52,294 nt of DNA from Burkholderiales bacterium (GTDB lineage Bacteria; Pseudomonadota; Gammaproteobacteria; Burkholderiales; Burkholderiaceae_C), in contig JAGWLO010000019.1 of the NCBI GenBank assembly GCA_028872015.1, positions 1 to 52,294 on the forward strand. Reading direction: 5' to 3'. The notes under the pieces were generated by a model. It saw only the letters and a list, made by a program, of their open reading frames with translations. It was not told the DNA's origin and ran no database searches. Of this stretch, positions 9,464-16,856 are shown one piece after another; within the stretch, counting starts at the first letter, position 1; each line of letters starts with the position of its first letter. The translations under genes and the position numbers were made by a program.

Positions 9464-10516
9464 ATGAGCGGCGGGCACTTCCATGCGTTGCGGGTCGGCG
9501 GCATCGACGCCGCGGCGGACGATGCGGTGGCGATCCGGTTCGAGGTGCCCGATGGGCTGCGCGAGGCCTACCGCTTCGAGCCGGGCCAGTACCTCACGCT
9601 GCGCCACGGCGAATGGCGCCGTGCCTATTCGATCTGCAGCCAGCCGGGGCAGCCGCTGCGCGTGGGCGTGCGGCGCGTGGCCGGCGGCGCCTTTTCGGGC
9701 TGGCTGCACCGCGCGCTGAAGGTCGGCGACCGGCTCGACGTGATGACACCCGAAGGCCGCTTCGGCGCGGCGCTGGCGCAGCGGCCGCGGCACCTGCTGG
9801 CGGTGGCCGGGGGCAGCGGCATCACGCCGCTGCTGGCCATCGTCAGCGCGGCACTGCAGGCCGATCCGGACAGCCGCTGCACGCTGGTCTGCGGCAACAG
9901 GCGCGCCGCGTCGATGATGTTCCGCGACGAACTGCTCGATCTCAAGGACCGCTACCTGCCGCGCTTCGCGCTGCACAGCGTGTTCTCGCGCGAGGAGGTC
10001 GACGCGCCGCTGCATGCGGGTCGCATCGATGCAGCCCGGCTGGCCGCGGTGCTGCGCCTGGCAGGGCCGGTGGACCAGGCCTTCGTCTGCGGCCCGGCGG
10101 CCCTGAACGACGTCGCCGAGTCGGCGTTGCGGGCCGCGGGGCTGGCGCCGGCGCAGATCCACATCGAGCGCTTCGGCCTGCCGCCGCAGGCGCAGGCGCT
10201 GGCACCCGCGGCACCACAGGCCGACGATGCGGCCACGGCCCGCGTGCGCCTGGTGCGCGACGGCGTGGCGCGCGAGATCACCTTCCGCCCCGGGGATGGC
10301 AGCCTCCTGGGCGCCGCGGTGCGCGCCGGCCTGGACCTGCCCTACTCCTGCCGCTCGGGCATGTGCGCCACCTGCCGCGCCAGGCTGCTGGAAGGCCGGG
10401 TGCGGATGGATCGCAATTTCGCCCTCGAGCCCGACGAGGTGGCCGCCGGCTTCGTGCTGGCCTGCCAGGCGCACCCGCAGACCGAGCGCGTGGTGCTCTC
10501 GTTCGACGAGCGCTGA
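9464..10516 (+). CDS. paaE: phenylacetyl-CoA epoxidase reductase PaaE
   Basis: This 350-residue flavo-iron-sulfur reductase passes electrons from NAD(P)H to the diiron epoxidase. The order is an FAD domain with RAYSICS near residue 47, an NAD(P) domain with GGSGITPLLAIV near 115, and a C-terminal plant-type 2Fe-2S domain with CRSGMCATC near 296-304 plus a later LACQ cysteine. The 49-bp gap after paaD is the largest inside the operon. Confidence 0.94.
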   Translation: MSGGHFHALRVGGIDAAADDAVAIRFEVPDGLREAYRFEPGQYLTLRHGEWRRAYSICSQPGQPLRVGVRRVAGGAFSGWLHRALKVGDRLDVMTPEGRFGAALAQRPRHLLAVAGGSGITPLLAIVSAALQADPDSRCTLVCGNRRAASMMFRDELLDLKDRYLPRFALHSVFSREEVDAPLHAGRIDAARLAAVLRLAGPVDQAFVCGPAALNDVAESALRAAGLAPAQIHIERFGLPPQAQALAPAAPQADDAATARVRLVRDGVAREITFRPGDGSLLGAAVRAGLDLPYSCRSGMCATCRARLLEGRVRMDRNFALEPDEVAAGFVLACQAHPQTERVVLSFDER

Positions 10517-10525
10517 GGCGCCGCC

Positions 10526-11155
10526 ATGGCCCGCCCCCGTGCCGCCACCTACGACGACCAGCGCGAGCAGATCCTGGCCGCGGCGGCGCAGCTGTTCGCC
10601 AGCCGCGGCTACACCGCCAGCACGATGAACGAGGTGGCCGCCGCCTGTGGCGTGTCCAAGGCCACGCTGTACCACTACGTGCGCGACAAGCACGACCTGC
10701 TGGCGCAGATCACGCGCGGCCATGTCGCGCGGCTGGCGGCGCTGGTCGACGCGGTGGCCGCGCAGCAGCTGGCGCCCGAGCCGCACCTGCGCGAGCTGAT
10801 CCGCCGCTTCATGCAGGTGTACGCCCATGCCCAGCACGAGCACCGGGTGCTGACCGAAGACGTCAAGTTCCTGGCCCCCGACGACCGCGCCGCGGTGCTG
10901 GCCGCGCAGCGCCGGGTGGTGGTCGCCTACGCCGACGCCGTGGCCGCGCTGCGGCCCGAGCTGCGCCCGGCGCGGATGCACAAGCCGCTGGCGATGCTGC
11001 TGTTCGGCATGATCAACTGGACCTTCACCTGGCTGCGGGCCGGTGGCGCACTCAGCCCTGCGGCGCTGGGCAGCGTGGTGGCCGATCTGTTCCTGCACGG
11101 GCTGCCGGCCGTGGCGCTGCCGGCCAGCGCGGGCGCGGCCGTGCCGCCGCGCTGA
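10526..11155 (+). CDS. paaR: TetR/AcrR-family regulator of phenylacetate catabolism (PaaR-like)
   Basis: This 209-residue product has an N-terminal TetR helix-turn-helix (VAAACGVSKATLYHYVRDKHDLL, residues about 37-59) and a helical ligand domain. It is the last gene of the paa operon, 9 bp after paaE. In betaproteobacteria this position is commonly held by the repressor that responds to phenylacetyl-CoA. The C-terminal 34 codons lie opposite the 3' end of the convergent gene at 11052-12224. The regulatory role is inferred from family and position. Confidence 0.88.
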   Translation: MARPRAATYDDQREQILAAAAQLFASRGYTASTMNEVAAACGVSKATLYHYVRDKHDLLAQITRGHVARLAALVDAVAAQQLAPEPHLRELIRRFMQVYAHAQHEHRVLTEDVKFLAPDDRAAVLAAQRRVVVAYADAVAALRPELRPARMHKPLAMLLFGMINWTFTWLRAGGALSPAALGSVVADLFLHGLPAVALPASAGAAVPPR

Positions 11156-12224
11156 GTCGGGCGCTGCGCGGCACCTGGCCGCGGTCGGCCAGCGCCCAGC
11201 CCTCGGTGGCCTGCTCGGTGCCGTGGCTGAGCAGGCGCACGCCGTCCAACCCCTGGGCCGCCAGCCGCTCGACCAGGGCGGCGGTGGCCGCCTCGCCCAG
11301 GCTGAGCACGAAGTGCTGCCAGCGCCGCTGCACCCGCTCGTGCAGCCAGGCGTCCTCCAGCACCCGGGCCGGCGGCAGGCCCAGGGCGTTGGCTTCCAGC
11401 AGCCGTGGCGCCAGCGCGCCGATGAACAGCTGGTAGTCGTGGCGCAGCGTGTGCTCGGGCAGCCAGGCACCGAGGGCGCGCGTGCGCGCCGCCCAGCCCG
11501 GTCGCGTGAACTGCAGCGTCAGCAACGCCTGCAGGCCCTGCGCCGCGTTCAGCAGGCGCACCCGGTTCGGCGGCAGCAGCGCCAGCGGCATCTGCGCCGC
11601 CGCGTGAAACGGCAGCGGCGTGGCGTAGGACTGCAGCGCCGCCAGCCGGAACCAGGCCCCCGCGTCCAGCCCGTCGACCACGGCTGCACCGGGCGCAGCG
11701 GCTGCACGGGCCTCCAGGCGGCGGGCGCGGCGCAGGGCCTCGACCGCGTCGACGCCGCGGCGCGCCTGGGCGGCGCGCAGGCTGAGTGTCACCAGGTTGC
11801 CCGCGGCATAAGCGGCCTGCTCGTTCAGGCGCTCCACCACCGCGGCATCGGGCGTGCCTGCACGGCCGCCCAGCGGCGTGCGCAGCACGGGGCAGCGGTC
11901 GGCCTCGATCTGGGCCAGGTAATGCGGCGTGAGTTGCTGCCCTTCGAAGGCAATGCCGCGCCGCCAGGCCTGCAGGCGCAGCGCCAGCCACTGGCGCACC
12001 GGGCGCGGTGCGGCCAGCGTGCGGCCGCCGAAGACGGCGCGGCCGGCGCGCCAGCCCTGGCCCGGCGGTGTGCCTTCCAGCAGCAGCTCCGCCGGTGGCA
12101 CCAGGCCGTGGCGGGCGTGGTCCCAGCCGATGTCGAAGCCGGTGCGCTCCACCGAGTCGGCGGCTTCATCGGCAGCGTCCAGCGGCAGCGCCGCGGTGCG
12201 GGTGCAGGGGGTCGAGGTCATCAC
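11052..12224 (-). CDS. conserved protein of unknown function (390 aa)
   Basis: I cannot place this in a named family, though it looks like a real protein. The sequence is non-repetitive and rich in aromatic and aliphatic residues, with well-spaced segments such as FDIGWDHARHGL, RQWLALRLQAWRRGIAFEGQQLTPHYLAQI, AAYAAGNLVTLSLRAAQARRG and LLALLPPNRVRLLNAAQG-like text near residue 220. No signal peptide, membrane segment or cofactor motif is visible. The last 50 or so residues are low-complexity Arg/Pro-rich and lie partly opposite the 3' end of paaR (104 bp overlap). That end may therefore be frameshifted or poorly conserved. Confidence 0.68.
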   Translation of the reverse strand: MMTSTPCTRTAALPLDAADEAADSVERTGFDIGWDHARHGLVPPAELLLEGTPPGQGWRAGRAVFGGRTLAAPRPVRQWLALRLQAWRRGIAFEGQQLTPHYLAQIEADRCPVLRTPLGGRAGTPDAAVVERLNEQAAYAAGNLVTLSLRAAQARRGVDAVEALRRARRLEARAAAAPGAAVVDGLDAGAWFRLAALQSYATPLPFHAAAQMPLALLPPNRVRLLNAAQGLQALLTLQFTRPGWAARTRALGAWLPEHTLRHDYQLFIGALAPRLLEANALGLPPARVLEDAWLHERVQRRWQHFVLSLGEAATAALVERLAAQGLDGVRLLSHGTEQATEGWALADRGQVPRSARLSAAARPRPRWPAAPRPAARAGTDRPPRCPAPQG

Positions 12225-12366
12225 GGTCTCCAGCGACGCCCGGGCCCGATGCCCGGGGTATGGAAGCCAGTGTCGAGGCCAGGTGGCTCATGGCGTGAGC
12301 CTGCTTGGCGCCGGCGGACCTGTTTTTTCAGCCCGGCGGCCGTCCGGCGGGCCGCCGTGCTCGGGT

Positions 12367-12372
12367 TAGAAT
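12367..12372 (+). promoter_or_regulatory. candidate -10 of tRNA-Thr
   Basis: TAGAAT lies 11 bp before the mature tRNA 5' end. No -35 match is visible at the usual spacing. Confidence 0.4.
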
Positions 12373-12383
12373 TTCGGGCTTCA

Positions 12384-12459
12384 GCCGGTGTAGCTCAGTT
12401 GGTAGAGCAGCGCATTCGTAATGCGAAGGTCACCAGTTCGACTCCGGTCACCGGCACCA
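12384..12459 (+). tRNA. tRNA-Thr (anticodon CGT), CCA encoded
   Basis: This is a 76-nt cloverleaf. The acceptor arms GCCGGTG and CACCGGC pair fully, followed by discriminator A and encoded CCA. The D-arm is GCTCAGTTGGTAGAGC, the anticodon loop TTCGTAA carries CGT, and the T-arm holds GTTCGACTC. The body closely matches the thrW-type tRNA-Thr(CGU) as I recall it. It is a single gene with its own downstream terminator. Confidence 0.97.
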
Positions 12460-12468
12460 AGCAAGCGC

Positions 12469-12509
12469 ACGGGTTATCAGGCCAAAGTCCGATAGCCCGT
12501 TTGTTTTTT
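12469..12509 (+). terminator. intrinsic terminator of tRNA-Thr
   Basis: A 10-bp stem, ACGGGTTATC pairing with GATAGCCCGT (one G-U), closes a 12-nt loop and is followed by TTGTTTTTT. It begins 10 nt after the tRNA CCA end. Confidence 0.85.
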
Positions 12510-12547
12510 CAGGCAACGGCCTGCACGCGGGGGAAGGCGGCGCGGGT

Positions 12548-12901
12548 TCATTCGACGAACGGGCTGAGCCACAAACCGCCCCGGTCCACCGGACGGTTCG
12601 GGCCGGCTTCCAGCCCGTAGGGACTGTCGGCGCCCAGCTCGCGCTCGAAGATGGCCTGCAGACTGCCCGTGTCCCGCAGCACGCGCTGCGGCCAGCCCGC
12701 GGCCAGCCCGAGTTCGGAGGCGGGCACCGGCATCGCCTGGCTGCCGCCGGCAAACCAGCGGCCGGCAGGGCGGCTGGCATCCACCAGCGTGTGCAAGGTC
12801 CAGTCCACCACGGCGGCCCAGCGGGCCCCGTCGCCCACGGCCGCGGCGGCGGCCAGCGGGAAGTTCGCCCGCCGCTCGGGCAGCACAGGGCTGCCAGACG
12901 C
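12548..12901 (-). pseudogene. truncated 3' remnant of an amino-acid ABC transporter substrate-binding protein (AapJ-like)
   Basis: The reading frame ends with text typical of the C-terminus of AapJ/general L-amino-acid binding proteins: VLPERRANFPL, VVDWTLHTLVDA, GLAAGWPQRVLRDTGS, IFERELGADSP and GGLWLSPFVE before a TGA at 12548-12550. Only about 110-120 residues remain of a family that is about 340 long. Upstream, the frame turns into Arg-rich nonsense, and surE starts only about 300 bp away, so the N-terminal two-thirds are missing. It has no signal peptide and no start with an SD. I infer a dead remnant. A short expressed fragment is unlikely. Confidence 0.6.
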
Positions 12902-13182
12902 CGGGCCGGCGCGAACCCGCTGACGCTGGGCGTGTCGCCGTCGCCGGGTTCGGCAGCGCGGGGGTCGGCCTCGGACTCTCGATCGGGCCGGGGTTGCGCG
13001 CCAGGCTGCTGCCCGCGGGTTGCAGCGTCACCCGCGGCGGCGTGTCGGCCCGGGCCGGTGCCGGCAGCACGGGTCCATCCGGCGCCAGGGCCGCGGCCGA
13101 GGTCAGCGAGGGGTCAAGCAGCCACTCGGGGCGGGGCCTGCAGGCTCCTGCGGCGTTTCGGCCCTGACGGTGCCGCCCTCCC
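12902..13182. other. intergenic stretch without a supported gene
   Basis: This fills the rest of the gap between the transporter-gene remnant and surE. Minus-strand frames give Pro/Ala-rich text (for example [19 protein letters not shown]) that could be further decayed coding sequence, but I recognise no family. No repeat or RNA structure stands out. Confidence 0.4.
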
Positions 13183-13188
13183 TACAAT
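13183..13188 (+). promoter_or_regulatory. candidate -10 of surE
   Basis: TACAAT sits only 8 nt before the surE ATG, and there is no SD between them. A start site 6-8 nt downstream would give a leaderless or near-leaderless mRNA. No clear -35 is visible. Confidence 0.4.
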
Positions 13189-13196
13189 CGCGGCGC

Positions 13197-13976
13197 ATGC
13201 GCATCCTGATCGCCAACGACGACGGCTATCTCGCACCCGGGCTGGCCGCGCTGGTGCGGGCCTGCCAGGGCCTGGGCCACATCGACGTCATCGCCCCCGA
13301 GCAGAACGCCAGCGGTACCTCGAACGCGCTGACGCTGAACCGGCCGCTGCAGATCTTCGAGGCGCGGGGCGAGCCGGTGCAGGGGTTTCGCGTCGTCAAC
13401 GGCACCCCGTCGGACTGCGTGCACCTGGCACTGACGGGCGTGCTCGGGCAGCGGCCCGACCTGGTGCTGTCGGGCATCAACAACGGCGCCAACATGGGCG
13501 ACGACACGCTGTACTCGGGCACCGTCGCGGCGGCGATGGAGGGCTACCTGTTCGGCATCCCGGCGATCGCGTTCTCGCAGGCCGAGAAGGGCTGGAAGCA
13601 CCTCGACGCCGCGGCCGCTGCGGCCCGCGCCGTGATCGATCAGGTGCTGGCCGATCCGCCCGGCAGCGGCCAGCCCTGGCTCCTGAACGTGAACATCCCG
13701 AACCGCGACGACGCGGGCCGGCTGCCGCGGCGGGTCACCCGGCTGGGCCGGCGTCATGCCAGCGAGCCCGTGATCCGGCAGACCAACCCGCGCGGCGAGA
13801 CCATCTACTGGATCGGTCCGGCGGGCGACGCGCGCGAGGCCGGTGCGGGCACCGATTTCCATGCCGTGGCCGAAGGTTGCGTGTCGATCACGCCGCTGCA
13901 GGTGGACCTGACCGACCACGCCCGGCTGGAGGTCTGGGCCGCGCGGCTGGGCCGTGCCGCGGCTGCCGCGCCGTGA
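13197..13976 (+). CDS. surE: 5'/3'-nucleotidase SurE
   Basis: This is a metal-dependent nucleoside-monophosphate phosphatase linked to stationary-phase survival. 259 residues. The N-terminal [11 protein letters not shown] supplies the Asp-Asp metal ligands; [36 protein letters not shown] and [11 protein letters not shown] follow as in the family. The start is fixed by the conserved MRIL opening, although the frame is open further upstream. It is the first gene of the surE-pcm-nlpD-rpoS cluster and overlaps or abuts pcm. Confidence 0.95.
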   Translation: MRILIANDDGYLAPGLAALVRACQGLGHIDVIAPEQNASGTSNALTLNRPLQIFEARGEPVQGFRVVNGTPSDCVHLALTGVLGQRPDLVLSGINNGANMGDDTLYSGTVAAAMEGYLFGIPAIAFSQAEKGWKHLDAAAAAARAVIDQVLADPPGSGQPWLLNVNIPNRDDAGRLPRRVTRLGRRHASEPVIRQTNPRGETIYWIGPAGDAREAGAGTDFHAVAEGCVSITPLQVDLTDHARLEVWAARLGRAAAAAP

Positions 13977-14007
13977 GGGCTGCGCGCGGCTGCGGAAGGC
14001 CCAGGGT

Positions 14008-14826
14008 TTGAGCCGTCCGCCGCGCTTTCCGCTGGGGCTGGACCGCCTGGGTGGTGCGCGCGCCGGGGCGGCAACCTCCGAGACGCTGCGCCCGCAGCGG
14101 CCCGTGCACCAGGCCGCGCAGGACGCCGAGCACCGTGCCGCGGGCCGGGCCCGGCCGCAGGGGCTGGGCCTGGATTCGGCCGCGGTGCGGGCGCGCATGG
14201 TGGCCCGGCTGCGCGCCGATGGCCTGCGTTGCGAGCCCGTGCTGCAGGCCCTGGAGCGGGTGGAGCGGCACCGCTTCGTCGACACGGCGCTGGCCACCCA
14301 GGCCTACGAGGACACCAGCCTGCCCATCGGCCACGGCCAGACGATCTCCAAGCCCTCGGTGGTGGGACGGATGCTGGCGCTGCTGTTCGAGGGCGCCCAC
14401 GCGCGCACCCACGGCGATCTGGGCCGCGCGCTCGAGATCGGCACCGGCTGCGGCTACCAGGCCGCGCTGCTGCTCTTGCTGGCGCGCTCGGTGGTGTCGG
14501 TCGAGCGGCTGAAGGCGCTGCACGACAAGGCCCGCGAGCACCTGGCCGCGCAGCGCGGCGCCGACCTGCGCCTGGTCTACGGCGACGGCCGGCTCGGCCA
14601 TGCGCCGCGGGCGCCGTTCCACAGCATCGTGGCCGCGGCCGGCGGCCAGGCCCTGCCCGAGGCCTGGCTCGCCCAGCTGGCGCCCGGCGGGCGCCTGGTG
14701 GCGCCGCTGCACGACGCCGCGCGCGGCGGGCAGGTGCTGCTGGTGGTGGATCATCGGCCCGAGGGCCTGGTGCGCCAGTGGCACGATGCGGTGCACTTCG
14801 TCCCCTTAAAATCCGGCGCGCAATGA
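14008..14826 (+). CDS. pcm: protein-L-isoaspartate O-methyltransferase
   Basis: This SAM-dependent enzyme starts repair of isoaspartyl residues in aged proteins. The catalytic domain begins near RMVARLRADGL; PIMT landmarks are ERHRFVDTALATQAYEDTSLPIGHGQTISKPSVVG-type text (residues about 85-118), the SAM loop LEIGTGCGYQAALLL and VYGDGRLG. I chose the TTG at 14008 (272 residues) because GGAAGG lies 8 nt upstream. A GTG at 13954 is an in-frame alternative that overlaps surE by 23 bp. An N-terminal extension of about 55 residues before the core is common in betaproteobacterial copies. Its stop overlaps the nlpD ATG. Confidence 0.9.
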   Translation: MSRPPRFPLGLDRLGGARAGAATSETLRPQRPVHQAAQDAEHRAAGRARPQGLGLDSAAVRARMVARLRADGLRCEPVLQALERVERHRFVDTALATQAYEDTSLPIGHGQTISKPSVVGRMLALLFEGAHARTHGDLGRALEIGTGCGYQAALLLLLARSVVSVERLKALHDKAREHLAAQRGADLRLVYGDGRLGHAPRAPFHSIVAAAGGQALPEAWLAQLAPGGRLVAPLHDAARGGQVLLVVDHRPEGLVRQWHDAVHFVPLKSGAQ

Positions 14827-15734
14827 CCCTCATCGACATCGTTGGATCGCGCTGGCTGCATGCCGCGGCGCTGGTCGTCCTGCTCGCCGGCTGTGCCTCG
14901 GCCGGCCACCGCGCCCCGGTCGAAGACCGCGCGCCGGGCAGCTCGGCGATGCGCCCGCCTGCGGTGGCGGCGTCGGCTTCCGCAGCCTCGGCTGCCGCCG
15001 CCAAGCCGCCGCCCGGCGTCGAGAACGCCGGCAAGCCGGGCTACTACACCGTCCGGCCCGGCGACACGCTGCTGCGCGTGGCGCTGGACAACGGCCAGAA
15101 CTGGCGCGACCTGGTGCGCTGGAACAACCTCGACAACCCCAACGTGCTCGAAGTGGGCCAGGTGCTGCGCGTGGTGTCGCCCAGCGCCGACGCCAACGGC
15201 GTGGTCGTGCGTCCGGTGCTGCCCTCCGGCGTGCCCGAGCGCCGGGTGGCTGAGGTGCCGGCCAGCGGCGCGGTGGCGGCGTCGAACGCAGGTTCGGCCT
15301 CGCAGGTGACCGCAGCTGCGGCGTCGGGCGCAGCCGCAAGCAACGGCCAGGCAGCCGACGGCGACGACAGGCTGCGCTGGGTCTGGCCCGCCGACGGGCC
15401 ACTGCTGGCTCCCTTCGATGAGGCCAAGACCAAGGGCATCGAGATCGGCGGCAAGGCGGGCGACCCCGTGCTGGCCGCGGCCGACGGTCGCGTGGTGTAC
15501 GCGGGCGCCGGTCTGCGCGGCTACGGCAACCTGGTCATCGTCAAGCACAACGCCACCTACCTGAGCGCCTACGCCCACAACCAGACGCTGCTGGTGAAAG
15601 AGGACGAGATCGTGCGCCGGGGCCAGAAGATCGCCGAGATGGGATCCAGCGACGCCGACCAGGTGGAGCTGCACTTCGAGATACGCCGCCAGGGCAAGCC
15701 GATCGACCCGCTGCGGCTGCTGCCGCCGCGTTAG
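14823..15734 (+). CDS. nlpD: NlpD-like lipoprotein (LysM + degenerate LytM)
   Basis: This outer-membrane lipoprotein probably activates a septal cell-wall amidase, as NlpD activates AmiC in E. coli. The signal peptide ends in LLAGC with the lipobox Cys near residue 24. LysM follows at about 77-120 (YYTVRPGDTLLRVALD). After an Ala/Ser-rich linker comes the M23/LytM fold at about 185-300. The usual zinc ligands are not conserved: the first motif reads TKGIEIGG and the last reads ELHFEIR rather than HxHFE. That matches a non-catalytic NlpD. The ATG overlaps the pcm stop (ATGA). It is followed by rpoS, as in E. coli. Confidence 0.92.
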   Translation: MTLIDIVGSRWLHAAALVVLLAGCASAGHRAPVEDRAPGSSAMRPPAVAASASAASAAAAKPPPGVENAGKPGYYTVRPGDTLLRVALDNGQNWRDLVRWNNLDNPNVLEVGQVLRVVSPSADANGVVVRPVLPSGVPERRVAEVPASGAVAASNAGSASQVTAAAASGAAASNGQAADGDDRLRWVWPADGPLLAPFDEAKTKGIEIGGKAGDPVLAAADGRVVYAGAGLRGYGNLVIVKHNATYLSAYAHNQTLLVKEDEIVRRGQKIAEMGSSDADQVELHFEIRRQGKPIDPLRLLPPR

Positions 15735-15771
15735 GGCCGCTGCCTCCCGCCGGCCCCGATGGGTCCTGGGC

Positions 15772-16824
15772 ATGGTCAGGCGCAACGCCTCACGCAGCCC
15801 GCCCTCGGCGGCCGAAGCCGTCGCGCGTGCGGTGCTGGTGCAGGCGGCGGCGCAGGTGCCCGCAGGCGGCACGCCGGCCGAAGCCGAGGGCGATATCGAG
15901 GGCGAATGGGCCGCGCCGATCGCGGCGCCCGCGGCTGACGGCAGCGACGAGGCCGACCGGGCCGACACGGCCGAAGACGGCGATCCTGCCGAAACGCTGC
16001 AGAGCTACCTGCGCGACATCCGGCGCGCGCCGCTGCTGAGCGCCGACGAAGAGCACGCCACCGCCGTGCGCGCGCGCGCCGGCGACTTCGCGGCCCGCCA
16101 GTGCATGATCGAACGCAACCTGCGGCTGGTCGTGAGCATCGCAAAGAAATACGCCGCCCGCGGCCTGCCGATGGGCGACCTCATCGAGGAGGGCAACCTC
16201 GGCCTGATGCACGCCATCTCCAAGTTCGAGCCCGAACGCGGCTGGCGCTTCTCGACCTATGCCACCTGGTGGATCCGCCAGGGCGTGGAGCGCGCCCTCA
16301 CGCAGCAGGCACGGCTGATCCGGCTGCCGGTGCACGTGGTGCGCGAGCTCAACCAGGTGCTGCGCGCGCGCCGCCTGCTGGAGGCGGCGGACGGCAGCAG
16401 CCCGCCCAGCGCCGAGCAGCTGGCGCAGGCCGTGGGCCGTGCGCCGGCCGAGGTGGCGCTGCTGCTGCAGCTGGCCGAGCAGCCGACTTCGCTCGACGGC
16501 GCGCGAGCCGGCGTCGACGGCGAGCCCGGGGCCACGCTGCTGGACCGGGTGGCCGACGAGGGCGTGGCCGATCCGCTGGATCACCGCCTGGACGCCGAAG
16601 CGCAGCAGTTGCTGGCGGGCGGCCTGAGCCTGCTCAGCCCCCGCGAGCGCGAGGTGCTGGCCGGTCGCTACGGCCTGCACGGGCGCGAGCCGCAGACGCT
16701 GGAGGCGCTGGCGCTGCAGCTGGGGCTGACGCGCGAGCGCGTGCGCCAGATCCAGCAGGAGGCGCAGTCCAAGCTGCGGCGCGCGCTGGCGCGCCGGGGC
16801 GTGGACCGCGAGTCGCTGTTCTGA
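15772..16824 (+). CDS. rpoS: RNA polymerase sigma factor RpoS
   Basis: This is the stationary-phase/general stress sigma factor. 350 residues. After an acidic, Ala-rich N-terminal stretch of about 75 residues come region 1.2 (LQSYLRDIRRAPLLSADEE), region 2 (RNLRLVVSIAKKYAARGLPMGDLIEEGNLGL, then FSTYATWWIRQ), region 3 and region 4 (LSPREREVLAGRYGL, LTRERVRQIQ). The DLIEEGNLGLM and FEPERGWRFSTYA text fits RpoS rather than RpoD or RpoH. The position after nlpD supports this. I saw no clear SD, and the N-terminal boundary is less certain than the rest. Confidence 0.95.
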   Translation: MVRRNASRSPPSAAEAVARAVLVQAAAQVPAGGTPAEAEGDIEGEWAAPIAAPAADGSDEADRADTAEDGDPAETLQSYLRDIRRAPLLSADEEHATAVRARAGDFAARQCMIERNLRLVVSIAKKYAARGLPMGDLIEEGNLGLMHAISKFEPERGWRFSTYATWWIRQGVERALTQQARLIRLPVHVVRELNQVLRARRLLEAADGSSPPSAEQLAQAVGRAPAEVALLLQLAEQPTSLDGARAGVDGEPGATLLDRVADEGVADPLDHRLDAEAQQLLAGGLSLLSPREREVLAGRYGLHGREPQTLEALALQLGLTRERVRQIQQEAQSKLRRALARRGVDRESLF

Positions 16825-16835
16825 TGCGGGCGAGG

Positions 16836-16856
16836 CGCTGCGGATAATCCGCAGCG
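16836..16856 (+). promoter_or_regulatory. 21-bp palindrome abutting the rlmD start codon
   Basis: CGCTGCGGAT-A-ATCCGCAGCG is a perfect 10-bp inverted repeat around one base. It ends exactly at the base before the rlmD ATG. Its centre contains GATAAT, a possible -10 hexamer 8 nt from the start codon. No SD is present. It could be an operator over a leaderless promoter, or an RNA hairpin covering the start. Confidence 0.5.

Noticed and set aside
12477..13070. A 197-codon minus-strand frame over the tRNA-surE gap
   Set aside because: It turns into Arg/Gly-rich nonsense where the AapJ-like tail is read in another frame.
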